Below are positions 8,790-17,570 of a stretch of 42,780 nucleotides of DNA, piece after piece. Position numbers and translations under genes: made by a program. Origin of the DNA: an uncultured Candidatus Melainabacteria bacterium (lineage in GTDB: Bacteria; Cyanobacteriota; Vampirovibrionia; Gastranaerophilales; Gastranaerophilaceae); contig CAKUZD010000010.1 of the NCBI GenBank assembly GCA_934718275.1, positions 1-42,780 on the forward strand. Reading direction: 5' to 3'. Within the stretch, counting starts at the first letter, position 1; every line of letters starts with the position of its first letter. Under the pieces are notes generated by a model. It had not been told where the DNA came from and searched no databases. It was given only the letters and a program-made list of their open reading frames with translations.

Positions 8790-9635
8790 CTAGCTGAAAA
8801 AGCTAAAGAATACAGCAGTGGCAATTCCTGCGATAATACAGTAGTAGCCAAATATTGCAAGTGAAAATTTTGAAATAAATTTCATAAAATATTTAATACA
8901 CAAATAGCCTGTTATTCCGGATACTATTGTGCCAACAATAATTGCTGTCCAATTGTAACCAATTGCTTCATGTATATCTATTTTTACAAGCGGATAAACC
9001 ATTGATGCTCCAAGTATTATTGGGATACTTAGCAAGAAAGAATATCTTGCTGCAGTAACTCTATCTAAACCGCAAAACAATCCTGTTGCAATTGTCCAAC
9101 CGGAACGAGAAAAACCGGGAAGTGCGGCTAAGCCTTGTGCAAAACCAATTAAAATTGACGTTTTTAAATTAACGTTATCCGTTTTTTCTTCTATTTTTTT
9201 AGACTTGTATTCACTATATAAAAGAGCAAAACCAGTGATAAACAGTAATCCTCCAACAATTGCAGGTTTATAAATCAATTTTTCCGCAATTTCATTAATC
9301 GGAAGCGCTAACGCTATTGTAATAATTGTACCTGCGATTATGTATAATCCTAATTTTGCTTCTTTGTCTGACCAATCTTTATTTTTTATGGCATGCCACA
9401 TGGCATTTAATATTCTGATAATATCTTTTCGGAAAAATATTAATACGGCAATAAGGGTTCCAAGGTGAACCATGATATCGAAAAATACTTCTTCATTTGA
9501 ACTTTGAATAATAGGGATATTTTTTATTACCTTATAAAAATTTGAAGTAAAAACAAGATGTGCCGAACTTGATATTGGTAAAAATTCACTCAAACCTTGT
9601 ACTATTCCCATTAATATCGCTTGTATTAAATTCAT
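8790..9635 (-). CDS. uppP: Undecaprenyl-diphosphatase
   Basis: Integral membrane enzyme of the BacA/UppP family, recycling undecaprenyl pyrophosphate to the monophosphate carrier for peptidoglycan, O-antigen and related polymers; overexpression gives bacitracin resistance in known cases. The 281-residue length is normal. Both signature motifs are present: the N-terminal QGLSEFLPISSSAH and the second PGFSRSGWTIATGLFCGL with its conserved Ser/Arg. About eight hydrophobic segments are visible. AGAGGAGA lies just before the ATG. Last gene of the kdsD-kdsC-queD-uppP run, 29 nt after queD. Confidence 0.95.
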   Translation of the reverse strand: MNLIQAILMGIVQGLSEFLPISSSAHLVFTSNFYKVIKNIPIIQSSNEEVFFDIMVHLGTLIAVLIFFRKDIIRILNAMWHAIKNKDWSDKEAKLGLYIIAGTIITIALALPINEIAEKLIYKPAIVGGLLFITGFALLYSEYKSKKIEEKTDNVNLKTSILIGFAQGLAALPGFSRSGWTIATGLFCGLDRVTAARYSFLLSIPIILGASMVYPLVKIDIHEAIGYNWTAIIVGTIVSGITGYLCIKYFMKFISKFSLAIFGYYCIIAGIATAVFFSFFS

Positions 9636-9664
9636 TTTTCTCCTCTTTTATAAAAATTATTTTC

Positions 9665-10027
9665 TTAATCTTCTTCAAAATAACTGCAACATGAAGTTTG
9701 AGTTTCCCAAACAGTAACTTTACTTAATTGTACAACTCTTTCTTTTAATTTGTTATAAATAAACATTGAAATCATTTCACTTGAAGGACTTTCTCCTTTA
9801 AACTCGGGTAAAGCATTTAAGTCTTTATGGTCTAACATATCAAGAACTAATTTTAATTCTTTTTTTAGTGTTTTGTAATCCATTAATATATTACTCTTGT
9901 CTAAGGTGTCGCCTTTTACAAAAACTTCAACCATCCAATTGTGTCCATGTTGGTTTTCGCATTCTCCGTCATAGTTTAGTAAATGGTGCGCTGCTGCAAA
10001 AAACGCTTGTGTCTTAATTTCAAACAT
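9665..10027 (-). CDS. queD: 6-carboxytetrahydropterin synthase (QueD/PTPS family)
   Basis: 120 residues, the short bacterial QueD size. It would convert dihydroneopterin triphosphate to 6-carboxy-tetrahydropterin for queuosine/7-deazaguanine synthesis. The zinc site is visible as His14 or His15 (FFAAAHHL) plus His27 and His29 (CENQHGHN), with catalytic Cys23 just before, and the C-terminal VWET Glu that anchors the pterin. GGGGAT precedes the ATG. It starts 1 nt after the kdsC stop, so it is co-transcribed with the KDO genes although the pathways are unrelated. No other queuosine genes are in the window; a generic PTPS-like role is the alternative. Confidence 0.85.
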   Translation of the reverse strand: MFEIKTQAFFAAAHHLLNYDGECENQHGHNWMVEVFVKGDTLDKSNILMDYKTLKKELKLVLDMLDHKDLNALPEFKGESPSSEMISMFIYNKLKERVVQLSKVTVWETQTSCCSYFEED

Positions 10028-10028
10028 T

Positions 10029-10496
10029 TTATATCCCCTTTTTTAATATGTAATCACAAAATTCTCTGACTGCCCCTCTCCCTCCGCATTTGGTTGATAC
10101 AAAGTTTGCAACTTCTTTAACTTCATCAACAGCATCTGCGGGACAGCCTTTTAACCCTACTTGTTCTAAAATACAAATATCAGGAATGTCATCACCCATA
10201 TATGCAACTTCATTGAACGAAATTCCATATTTTTGCATTATAGTTTCTAAGTCGGTAATTTTATTTTTTGAACCTTGGAAAAGTTCTTTGATTTTTAAAT
10301 TTTTCGCACGGTGTTCAACAGTACCGTTTTTTCTGCCTGTAATTATTGCGGTTATAATTCCTGCATTATTTAGACTAACAATGCCATGTCCGTCTTTTGC
10401 ATTGAATGTTTTATATTCAATGCCGTTTTCGTCATAAGTTATACTTCCATCTGTCATAACACCATCAACATCAAAAGCAGCCAATTTAATTTTCAT
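10029..10496 (-). CDS. kdsC: KDO-8-phosphate phosphatase
   Basis: 155 residues. HAD-superfamily phosphatase that releases phosphate from 3-deoxy-D-manno-octulosonate 8-phosphate to give KDO for lipopolysaccharide. Motif I is FDVDGVMTDG with Asp9 as nucleophile and Asp11; motif II Thr lies in ITGRKN; motif III is GDDIPD. It has the small capless, tetrameric KdsC size. The start is the ATG at 10496, 9 nt after AGGAG. The longer ORF would begin at a TTG placed directly against the ribosome binding site. One nucleotide separates it from the kdsD stop. Confidence 0.92.
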   Translation of the reverse strand: MKIKLAAFDVDGVMTDGSITYDENGIEYKTFNAKDGHGIVSLNNAGIITAIITGRKNGTVEHRAKNLKIKELFQGSKNKITDLETIMQKYGISFNEVAYMGDDIPDICILEQVGLKGCPADAVDEVKEVANFVSTKCGGRGAVREFCDYILKKGI

Positions 10497-10497
10497 T

Positions 10498-11487
10498 TTA
10501 TGCAACTCCTGCTCTTAATAAGTCATGAATGTGGATTACCCCAATAGGTTTGTTGGCTTCATCAACAACTGCAAGAGCTGTAATAGAGAATTTTTCCATT
10601 AGATTTAATGCACTGGCTCCATAATCTTTTTTAGATATGTGTTTTGGGTTGCCGGACATAACATCTTTTGCGAGAAGTGGGCGAATATTTTGGTATTTAA
10701 TCAATGTTCTTCTTATGTCTCCATCGGTTAATACCCCAGTCAAAATTCCCTGTTCGTTAACAATCATAGCCATTCCGAGTTTTTTATCTGAAATTAATTC
10801 TATTACGTCTGTAAAACTATCGCTTTCTTTTGCAATCGGAAGTTTTTCTGTTTCAGTAAGCATTAAATCTGCAACTTTGTACGTAAAGCCTTTTCCTAAA
10901 GCTCCGGATGGGTGGAAAATCAAGAAATCTTCTTTCGTGAAACCTCTTTTTTCAAGTAAACATACAGCTAAAGCATCTCCCATCGCAAGAGTTGCGGTTG
11001 TACTTGCCGTTGGGGCTTTATTTAGAGGACAAGCTTCTTTTTCTACAGAGATATCAAGGGTAACGTCTGATGAATGTGCTAAGGTTGAATTTTGATTTCC
11101 AGTCATCCCAATCATTGTTACACCAAATCTTTTAATTAAAGGAAGGAGGTTTAACAGTTCTTGCGTTTCTCCGCTATTTGAGATTGCGATTACAACATCA
11201 TTTCGAGTAATTATGCCTGAATCCCCGTGTGTACTTTCTGCCGGATGCAAAAAGTATGATGGGGTTCCGGTAGATGTTAATGTTGCCGCAATTTTTCTTC
11301 CGATAAGCCCTGATTTGCCCATTCCGGTAATGATTACACGGCCTTTGCAATTGTATAAAATGTCAATAGCCTTATCAAATTCTTCTCCAATGTTATCTTT
11401 CAATCTAAGAATTGACTGAGCTTCTATATCAAGAACATTTTTCGCTAAACTGTTTATAGAACTTGTATCCATTATTGTTGTTTCCAT
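10498..11487 (-). CDS. kdsD: D-arabinose-5-phosphate isomerase
   Basis: 329 residues. It interconverts ribulose-5-phosphate and arabinose-5-phosphate, the first committed step to KDO. The domains are an N-terminal SIS sugar-isomerase domain (~25-165; GMGKSGLIGRKIAATLTSTG and FLHPAESTHGDSG) followed by two CBS domains (~195-325), the standard KdsD/KpsF arrangement. The ATG at 11487 lies 7 nt after GGGGAG. Upstream in-frame starts would fall in or before that site, so the 349-residue version is rejected. First gene of the KDO/queD/uppP operon; it shows that the organism makes a KDO-containing outer-membrane glycolipid. A TATAAT on the minus strand (11512-11507) is the likely -10 box. Confidence 0.93.
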   Translation of the reverse strand: METTIMDTSSINSLAKNVLDIEAQSILRLKDNIGEEFDKAIDILYNCKGRVIITGMGKSGLIGRKIAATLTSTGTPSYFLHPAESTHGDSGIITRNDVVIAISNSGETQELLNLLPLIKRFGVTMIGMTGNQNSTLAHSSDVTLDISVEKEACPLNKAPTASTTATLAMGDALAVCLLEKRGFTKEDFLIFHPSGALGKGFTYKVADLMLTETEKLPIAKESDSFTDVIELISDKKLGMAMIVNEQGILTGVLTDGDIRRTLIKYQNIRPLLAKDVMSGNPKHISKKDYGASALNLMEKFSITALAVVDEANKPIGVIHIHDLLRAGVA

Positions 11488-11568
11488 TTTCATTCTCCCC
11501 GATAAAATTATATAATAAATATCATATAAATGTATTAAATTGTGCATAAATATTTAATTTTTGTAAAA

Positions 11569-11584
11569 AAAAAGTCGACTTTTT
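11569..11584. promoter_or_regulatory. 16-bp perfect palindrome before a small gene
   Basis: AAAAAGTCGACTTTTT is a perfect palindrome ending 4 nt before the ATG at 11589. It lies between two divergent transcription units (kdsD and the 87-residue gene) and could be an operator or a small RNA hairpin masking the start. Function inferred only from position. Confidence 0.35.
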
Positions 11585-11588
11585 GAGT

Positions 11589-11849
11589 ATGAAGAAAGAA
11601 TTTTATTATAAATTTGACAAGGATAACGGGTTAAAAGATTTCAAGCAGTTTATAAATAAGAATAACTGTAAGTTTATGACTATAGATTTATCTTGCTTAG
11701 AAACTTTTGAAGCATTGAAGTTTGCAACTTTAGCCTCTGTTTATCATTTTCAAAAATATCCTTCCGGAAAACTCAGTTTTAAAAATGGAGTTGCGGATTT
11801 AAATTCTTTAATTTCTGATTTTTCTTTAAATAATATAGAATTTGTTTAG
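11589..11849 (+). CDS. Small hypothetical protein
   Basis: 86 residues from the ATG at 11589; a TTG two codons upstream is the alternative. There is no signal peptide or membrane segment. The alternating pattern (FMTIDLSCLETFEALKFATL, then a Tyr/His-Phe-Gln helix and a 'GKLSFKNGV' strand) hints at a small alpha/beta fold of STAS-like type, but no signature is firm. No clear ribosome binding site precedes it. It lies 40 nt upstream of the ADP-ribosyltransferase-like gene on the same strand and could be co-expressed with it. Coding potential is judged from normal codon use for the region. Confidence 0.55.
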   Translation: MKKEFYYKFDKDNGLKDFKQFINKNNCKFMTIDLSCLETFEALKFATLASVYHFQKYPSGKLSFKNGVADLNSLISDFSLNNIEFV

Positions 11850-11889
11850 TAAAAGCGCAAAAAAATTTTTTTAGGGTTTTTGTATCAGT

Positions 11890-12939
11890 ATGAGCATGCA
11901 AAGTGTGGGGATGTATAATAACAGAATAATTGCACAATCAGTGGTTTCTTCTCACAAAAAACAAGAGACCAAGGAACAGGCAGTTGCACCAAAAGAAAAG
12001 AATTCACTATTCCATGAGCAAAAGTTTTTGTTAGGTGCTGCCGCAATTGCAAGTATTGCAATTGCCGGAATACTAATTGCACGTGGAAGAAAAAGTGGTG
12101 CCGGTATTGTAGAAAATGTAAATAATAAACCTCCTGTTCAAACTGCTAAACCTAAAAACGAAGAAGTTTATGTTAGTGGCATGAAGTTGGAATTTGATCC
12201 TGTTGTTCGTGAAGCAGAAGATGATTTGAGAAAAAAGATATCCACATTTTTTAAAGCATTTAGAGATGGAAAAGAAACCCCTCAAGAAAGTTTTAAAAGT
12301 CAAATAGGTTTATATAATACTTCAAGATGTGATTTTAATACGTATTTGGGTTTTAGAATAAAAAATGTTATGCTTTTGTCGGATAAAAAAATCCCTGCGG
12401 ATTTAAGAGAAATGTCTCCTGAAGATGTTGATGCCGTAATTGAATTTATGAAAAATTATGATAAATATAATATTCCGCTCAGAAATGGTGAAAACTTATC
12501 AAATGTAGAAGTGGTAAAACGTTTAAATGGTTTAATAGATGAAGCAATACCATTGGAAGAAGATGTGTATGTATTAAGAGGTGTTAGAACAAAAGATTTG
12601 TTTGGTAATCATAAAGCCTTGAGTTTTGTTGAAGATGATTTGGATGTTGGCGATACAATAATTGATAAAGGGTTTGTGTCAACGTCAAGGGTTTATGATA
12701 CAGAATTGGCATCTGTGGATCCGTTACTTTTAGCAGAACCGTTAAGAAACAGTGGTTATATAATGCGTATTCGAGTTCCTAAAGGTACAAAAGGTTTGGA
12801 TTGTAGAAGATTGGCTCAGGTTGAATCTGATAAAGGACAAAATTCAACATTTATACTGCCTGCTGATTCTGAATTTAAAATTACCGGTTGGGATTTCCCA
12901 AGAAGAATATTAGATTGCGATTATATTTTACCTGAATAG
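11890..12939 (+). CDS. Membrane-anchored ADP-ribosyltransferase-like protein
   Basis: 349 residues. A polar N-terminus is followed by one transmembrane helix (~46-65, FLLGAAAIASIAIAGILIA) and a Pro-rich linker (~75-90). From ~100 onwards there is a domain resembling the ADP-ribosyl exoenzyme fold: Arg230 in YVLRGV, a Ser-Thr-Ser motif at 264-266 (KGFVSTSRV), and a late FILPADSEFKITG strand (321-333) like the region after the catalytic Glu. In active family members an E-x-E precedes that strand. Here the aligned residues are Asn318-Ser319-Thr320, so the catalytic glutamate is missing or displaced (Glu312 is the nearest). It may be a pseudo-enzyme, or the alignment may be shifted. Neighbour of a small hypothetical gene; target unknown. 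Confidence 0.65.
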   Translation: MSMQSVGMYNNRIIAQSVVSSHKKQETKEQAVAPKEKNSLFHEQKFLLGAAAIASIAIAGILIARGRKSGAGIVENVNNKPPVQTAKPKNEEVYVSGMKLEFDPVVREAEDDLRKKISTFFKAFRDGKETPQESFKSQIGLYNTSRCDFNTYLGFRIKNVMLLSDKKIPADLREMSPEDVDAVIEFMKNYDKYNIPLRNGENLSNVEVVKRLNGLIDEAIPLEEDVYVLRGVRTKDLFGNHKALSFVEDDLDVGDTIIDKGFVSTSRVYDTELASVDPLLLAEPLRNSGYIMRIRVPKGTKGLDCRRLAQVESDKGQNSTFILPADSEFKITGWDFPRRILDCDYILPE

Positions 12940-12950
12940 AATTTAATATT

Positions 12951-12978
12951 TTGCACTTTTTTTATGGTGTGTTATAAT
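12951..12978 (+). promoter_or_regulatory. Promoter of the NhaD/ArsB-type transporter
   Basis: TTGCAC (12951-12956), 16-bp spacer, perfect TATAAT (12973-12978). The start site is predicted near 12985, with an AAGGAGA ribosome binding site in the leader before the ATG at 13008. Confidence 0.65.
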
Positions 12979-13007
12979 TTGCGCATGGAAAATAAAAGGA
13001 GATTTGT

Positions 13008-14336
13008 ATGTTAGAGCATTTACAATGTTTGGTTCAGGCTCATGGTATTGTTGTTTCTGCAACAATATTACTTATAGCCTATGTATTTATTGCACTTGAA
13101 AAAATTCCTAAAGTTACAATTGCCTTATTAGGAGCTGCAATAACTATCATTTTAGGATTGGTTAGTCAGACAAAAATGGTTGATGGAGTGGTAAATTCAA
13201 ATTATTTTATCAATTATGTTGATTTTAATGTCATTTTCTTACTTGTTTCTATGATGATTATTGTCAGTATTGCAACTCGTAGTGGAATGTTCAATTGGAT
13301 AGCAAATGAACTTTTGAGATTTACAAAGGGACATCCAAAACTTGTTTTGCTTACTTTAGGTATATTTACAGCTGTTACATCCGCTTTTTTGGATAATGTA
13401 ACTACGGTAATTTTAATTATGCCTGTTACTTTCTTTATTGCAAAGCAATTGGATATAAATCCTTTACCTTTTTTGATTACTGAAATATTTGCATCAAATA
13501 TAGGAGGAACTGCGACATTGATTGGTGATCCTCCGAATATTATCATTGGAAGTGCGGCAGGACTTTCTTTTATGGATTTCTTAAATGAATTGACTATAGT
13601 TGTTGTTATGATTTTAGCAGTTGTTGTTGCATTAATGGTTTTTGTTTTTAGAAAATCTTTAAAAGCGGCACCGGAAAAAATGGAAGCAGTTGCAAATTTG
13701 GATAATTCTAATACAATTACTGATTTTCCATTAATGATAAGGAGTGGAATTGTTTTGGTATTAGTTATTTTGGGGTTTGTATTGCATGATGTTACCCATA
13801 TCGAAACTTGTGTTACAGCCATGTTAGGAGCGAGTTTCTTATTATTATTTGAAAAACCAAAAGATATTTTGTGTGATGTTGAGTGGAATACTATTTTCTT
13901 CTTTATTGGTTTATTTATCATTATTGGAGGGCTGGAAGCAACAGGTGGAATTGCTTTAATGGCAAAATGGATTTTAGCAGTAACAAAAGGTTCTCAACAG
14001 GCTACAGCTATGATAATTTTATGGGCATCAGGGTTTATTTCCGGTGTAATTGATAATATTCCGTATACAGCAACAATGACTCCTATGTTGTTAGAAATTC
14101 AAAAAACAATGGGGGGAGAATATACTTATCCATTGTGGTGGTGCTTGTCATTGGGTGCTTGCTTGGGTGGAAACATGACTATTATAGGAGCTGCAGCAAA
14201 TGTCATAGTATCGGAAACTTCGGCTCATAACGGATATCCGATACCATTTATGAAATTTTTAAAATATGGTGTAATTACAATGATTATTTCATTGGCGATA
14301 AGTTCAGCTTATGTTTATATAAGATTTTTACATTAA
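13008..14336 (+). CDS. ArsB/NhaD-family ion transporter
   Basis: 442 residues with about 11-12 hydrophobic segments. It belongs to the ion-transporter superfamily of NhaD Na+/H+ antiporters, ArsB arsenite pumps and the P-protein. The signature region reads GGTATLIGDPPNIIIGSAAGL (quoted in part: residues ~165-185), and the symmetrical second half has GGNMTIIGAAANVI. Between the halves is the typical hydrophilic break near residues 215-240. There is no arsR/arsC neighbour and no metal-binding cytosolic domain, so Na+/H+ antiport or organic-anion transport is as likely as arsenite export. Own promoter and a bidirectional terminator make it a single-gene unit. Confidence 0.85.
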   Translation: MLEHLQCLVQAHGIVVSATILLIAYVFIALEKIPKVTIALLGAAITIILGLVSQTKMVDGVVNSNYFINYVDFNVIFLLVSMMIIVSIATRSGMFNWIANELLRFTKGHPKLVLLTLGIFTAVTSAFLDNVTTVILIMPVTFFIAKQLDINPLPFLITEIFASNIGGTATLIGDPPNIIIGSAAGLSFMDFLNELTIVVVMILAVVVALMVFVFRKSLKAAPEKMEAVANLDNSNTITDFPLMIRSGIVLVLVILGFVLHDVTHIETCVTAMLGASFLLLFEKPKDILCDVEWNTIFFFIGLFIIIGGLEATGGIALMAKWILAVTKGSQQATAMIILWASGFISGVIDNIPYTATMTPMLLEIQKTMGGEYTYPLWWCLSLGACLGGNMTIIGAAANVIVSETSAHNGYPIPFMKFLKYGVITMIISLAISSAYVYIRFLH

Positions 14337-14364
14337 AAAAAGCCCTCTTAAGAGGGCTTTTTTA
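14335..14364. terminator. Bidirectional terminator between transporter and emrB
   Basis: The self-complementary core GCCCTCTTAAGAGGGC (14342-14357) is flanked by A7 on the left and T7 on the right, so it works in both directions between the convergent genes ending at 14336 and 14365. Confidence 0.9.
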
Positions 14365-15942
14365 TTAGGCTTTAATTCGTTTGGCTTTTGTTTTTAGTAA
14401 TAATAAAAATGGTATTGCAATTATTGCCAATAATGCTAACCATAAAAATGCATCATAAAAAGCTCCGAGTTTAGATTGAAGAATTAATTGTTTATAAAGA
14501 ATTCCGCTTGCTTTTCTTTGGGCAATAACAGATGGGTACATCATCATAAATTTGTGTTGTAGTGCATTTAAATGAACTCTATACATTGGGTTATGCCATG
14601 CAAGATGTTCTACTAAGTTGCTTTGATAAACTTGACCTCCTCTAGCTATAAATGTTGAAGCTGCAGAGGTTGATATAGCAGTTACAATATTTTTAAATAA
14701 AGCATGTAGACCTGCTGCATCAGCTGTTTTGTTAGAAGGTAAAGTTAAAAACGATAATGCAGAAATAGGTACAAATGCGACAGAAACACCAAAACAAAGT
14801 ATTAAGTTTGGTATAATTATGCTATGCATTGATGCTGTTGTATTCAAACAAGACAACATAAAGCAGGCAATTGCCATAATTATAAAACCTATTGCGGTAA
14901 GCAGTCTATTCTCAATATGTTTTGCAATTTCTCCCATGATTAATAATCCAAACAGGCAGACCATAGCTCTTGGTAGCATTAATAAGCCTGATGCGGATGG
15001 ACTGTAACCGATTAAACTTTGAGAAAATAACGGAACTAAAAGTAATGTACTGTACAATAGGATATTAATTATTGAACTGATGGAAGTTCCGTATAAAAAG
15101 TTCTTGTCTTTGAATACTCTAATATCAATTATCGGATATTTGTATTCCAATTCCCAAACGTAAAAGAAAATAAATGAGAATATTGAAATTCCTGTTAACC
15201 AACAAATCCAAGGAGTGTCAAACCAATTAAATTGTTCTCCTTTATCAAGAACGATTTGCATGCATCCCATTGCAATTGCAATACCTGCAAATCCGATTAT
15301 ATCAAATTTCTTATTATATTTTTCCTTAACGGGTTCATCTTTAGGTATTAAAAATTTTATTAAAGCAATAGAGATAAGGCATAACGGAATATTAATAATG
15401 AAAACCCACTGCCAAGACCAATTGTCCGTCAAATAGCCTCCGAAAAACGGTCCTGCAAGGGGGGCAAACATGGCTGCAACACCGTATAAAGCCATCGCAA
15501 ACCCTTTTTTGTCAGGGAAAATATCTAAAAGCATAGCTTGACAAAGAGGAAGTATGCATCCACCTCCAATACCTTGAAAAATTCTAGCCATAATTAACAT
15601 GTGTAAGTCTTTTGCAAGTAAGCACAATCCGGCTCCGATACAAAAAACTATTATGCAATATAAGAAAAATTGTTTTTTACCAAAAAGTTTTGCAAGATAT
15701 CCTGTTGTTGGTAACATAATTCCATTTGCAATAATATAACTGGTAATAACAGAATTAGCTTCATATTGTGTCGCACCAAAATAGCCTGCAATATTAGGTT
15801 GGCAAACATTTGTAGCAGAAGATGCGACAAGTGCTAAAATTGACGGTAACAAGATTGCCATAGCTTGAATGTAAGGATTTACTTGTTTTTTTGCAACAAC
15901 TGTTTCTTCTATATTTTCAGTATTGGTTAATTCCCTATTCAC
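14365..15942 (-). CDS. emrB: EmrB-type MFS multidrug efflux permease (DHA2 family)
   Basis: 525 residues, 14 transmembrane segments by hydrophobicity, the size and topology of DHA2 drug:H+ antiporters. The early segments carry the family patterns (GTQ-like 'FGATQYEANSVITSYIIANG', quoted in part, and the motif A-like GYLAKLFGKKQ, then RIFQGIGGGCILP and PLAGPFFGGYLTDNWSWQWVF, in part). It exports hydrophobic compounds through EmrA to an outer-membrane channel. The start is GTG at 15942; an in-frame stop two codons upstream excludes any longer form. It follows emrA by 13 nt. Confidence 0.9.
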   Translation of the reverse strand: MNRELTNTENIEETVVAKKQVNPYIQAMAILLPSILALVASSATNVCQPNIAGYFGATQYEANSVITSYIIANGIMLPTTGYLAKLFGKKQFFLYCIIVFCIGAGLCLLAKDLHMLIMARIFQGIGGGCILPLCQAMLLDIFPDKKGFAMALYGVAAMFAPLAGPFFGGYLTDNWSWQWVFIINIPLCLISIALIKFLIPKDEPVKEKYNKKFDIIGFAGIAIAMGCMQIVLDKGEQFNWFDTPWICWLTGISIFSFIFFYVWELEYKYPIIDIRVFKDKNFLYGTSISSIINILLYSTLLLVPLFSQSLIGYSPSASGLLMLPRAMVCLFGLLIMGEIAKHIENRLLTAIGFIIMAIACFMLSCLNTTASMHSIIIPNLILCFGVSVAFVPISALSFLTLPSNKTADAAGLHALFKNIVTAISTSAASTFIARGGQVYQSNLVEHLAWHNPMYRVHLNALQHKFMMMYPSVIAQRKASGILYKQLILQSKLGAFYDAFLWLALLAIIAIPFLLLLKTKAKRIKA

Positions 15943-15955
15943 AATTCATCACTCA

Positions 15956-17089
15956 TTATTTAACTTTAACTTTCGGAACAACAGACATTCCCGGTACAAT
16001 GTTGTAGTCTTTAATATCTTCATCAAAAACAATTTTTACCGGAACTCGTTGTACAATTTTTACATAACTTCCAACGGCATTTTCAGGAGGGAAAAGGCTT
16101 GATTTTGCTCCTGTAGAACGTTGAATACTGTCAATATGTCCTTTAAATCTTTTCCCCGGATATGTGTCTATTTTAATAGAAACCGGTTGCCCTTTTTTCA
16201 TGTGTGTAAGTTGAATTTCTTTAAAGTTTGCAACTATCCAAATTTGCTCGGGAACAATTTCCATCAATGGTTGACCGATTTGAACATAATTCCCCATTTC
16301 TACACTTCTTGCAGAAACCATCCCGCCTTGAGGGGCATAAATTTTTGTATATGAAAGGTTAAGTTTTGCTTGTTCTACTTCGGCTTCAAGTCGTTTGATT
16401 TCAGCTTCTACGGCTTCAGCTTTAGCCTGATGTCCTTCAAGGGCAGATTTCAATGCTTTGGTTTTTTCTGTTGCAGCTTTGTGGTTTGCCTGTGCAACAG
16501 TATAATGGGTCGAACTGTTATCGTAATCTTGTTTCGAAACAATTCCTGATTTGTACATGTCTGTGTAGCGCTTGTGGTCTTTGGTTGCAAAATCTAATTT
16601 TGATTTTGTTGAATTCTCGTCCTCAAAAGATTGTTGCACATTAGACCCGCCTTCGTCTATTTGTTTTTTTGTAACATTCAATTGTGCTTTAGCTTCAGCA
16701 AGTTTTGCTTCTGCTTGATGGAGTTTTACTTCATAATCCGCAGAGTCAATTTCGACAAGAAGTTGTCCGGCCTTTACGACATCATTATCATCAACAAGAA
16801 GTTTTACCACCGGTCCTTGAACACGAGGGGCTATAGAAACAAGCCTTCCTTCAACAAATGCATCATCTGTTGATTGGAAAAAAGTTGAATGGATAGCCAA
16901 TGCTATGCCAGCAATAATAAGAATACTCGCAGTTATAATTGGAACAACAACTCTTTTCTTTTTATATTCGGGGCGTTTTTTCTTTTTGCGTTCTTTTCTT
17001 GTTTTAAGTCTTTCCTTAGCTTCTTCTACAAATTCTTCTGAATTTACCGGAGGTAAATTTTTAGGTTCATTGTTATTATTTTCAGTCAT
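15956..17089 (-). CDS. emrA: EmrA-type periplasmic adaptor (HlyD family)
   Basis: 377 residues. A Lys/Arg-rich cytoplasmic tail (~25-47) precedes one transmembrane helix (~48-70). Then comes the lipoyl half-motif (DDAFVEGRLVSIAPRVQG), a long alpha-helical hairpin (~115-245, Ala/Glu/Lys-rich) and the second lipoyl half with IYAPQGGMVSARSVEMGNYV (in part), then the beta-barrel region. It bridges EmrB to an outer-membrane TolC-like channel. The ATG at 17089 lies 7 nt after GAGGTG. A GTG three codons upstream lies inside that ribosome binding site and is rejected. It follows marR by 12 nt. Confidence 0.92.
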   Translation of the reverse strand: MTENNNNEPKNLPPVNSEEFVEEAKERLKTRKERKKKKRPEYKKKRVVVPIITASILIIAGIALAIHSTFFQSTDDAFVEGRLVSIAPRVQGPVVKLLVDDNDVVKAGQLLVEIDSADYEVKLHQAEAKLAEAKAQLNVTKKQIDEGGSNVQQSFEDENSTKSKLDFATKDHKRYTDMYKSGIVSKQDYDNSSTHYTVAQANHKAATEKTKALKSALEGHQAKAEAVEAEIKRLEAEVEQAKLNLSYTKIYAPQGGMVSARSVEMGNYVQIGQPLMEIVPEQIWIVANFKEIQLTHMKKGQPVSIKIDTYPGKRFKGHIDSIQRSTGAKSSLFPPENAVGSYVKIVQRVPVKIVFDEDIKDYNIVPGMSVVPKVKVK

Positions 17090-17101
17090 AATAGTCACCT
17101 C

Positions 17102-17560
17102 TTATATTTGTGTGTGTAATTTTTCTTCTAAATTTTCTTTAATTTTGTTTAAAACTTTTAAACAACTTTTAATTTCTTCATCGCTTACTCCATTAACAGA
17201 GTTTTGCCAATGTTCAAGAACAGTCGGTAAAGCATTTTCATACTCTATTTTTCCCTTATCTGTTATGTTAATTTTGAATATCTTTCTTTTATTAACATCC
17301 GGGGTTCGAGTTACCAATCCTTTATCTTCCAATATATTTATAATTCGAGTAATATTTGGCCTGTCTTTTAGCGTAAGTGCCCCGATTTGTCTTTGGTAAA
17401 GCCCATCGTGGTCTAATATTGCGGCTAAAACGGTAAATTGCTCTGGGGTAATTTCATAATTAGCTTTGATAAATTTTTGGATTGCTATTGCACGTACCAT
17501 TTTCCCAACACGTACAAGTTTCATTCCAATTCTGCTTTTTAGTAAATCAATGTTGTCCAT
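17102..17560 (-). CDS. MarR-family repressor of the efflux locus
   Basis: 152 residues. It has the winged helix-turn-helix of MarR/SlyA proteins: helical dimerisation N-terminus, 'QFTVLAAILDHDGLYQRQIG' helix-turn region, recognition helix TLKDRPNITRIINILEDKGL (in part) and wing with TRTPDVNKRKIFKI. It very likely represses emrAB and the divergent TolC-like gene by binding the palindrome 10 bp upstream of its own start. The ATG at 17560 is chosen. The longest ORF would extend 42 codons upstream, across the operator and into the divergent gene, which is implausible. Confidence 0.9.
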   Translation of the reverse strand: MDNIDLLKSRIGMKLVRVGKMVRAIAIQKFIKANYEITPEQFTVLAAILDHDGLYQRQIGALTLKDRPNITRIINILEDKGLVTRTPDVNKRKIFKINITDKGKIEYENALPTVLEHWQNSVNGVSDEEIKSCLKVLNKIKENLEEKLHTQI

Positions 17561-17570
17561 ATTTTTTCTT

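Noticed and set aside
10497..10505. TTG start for kdsC at 10505
   Set aside because: It touches the AGGAG site; the ATG at 10496 has correct spacing.
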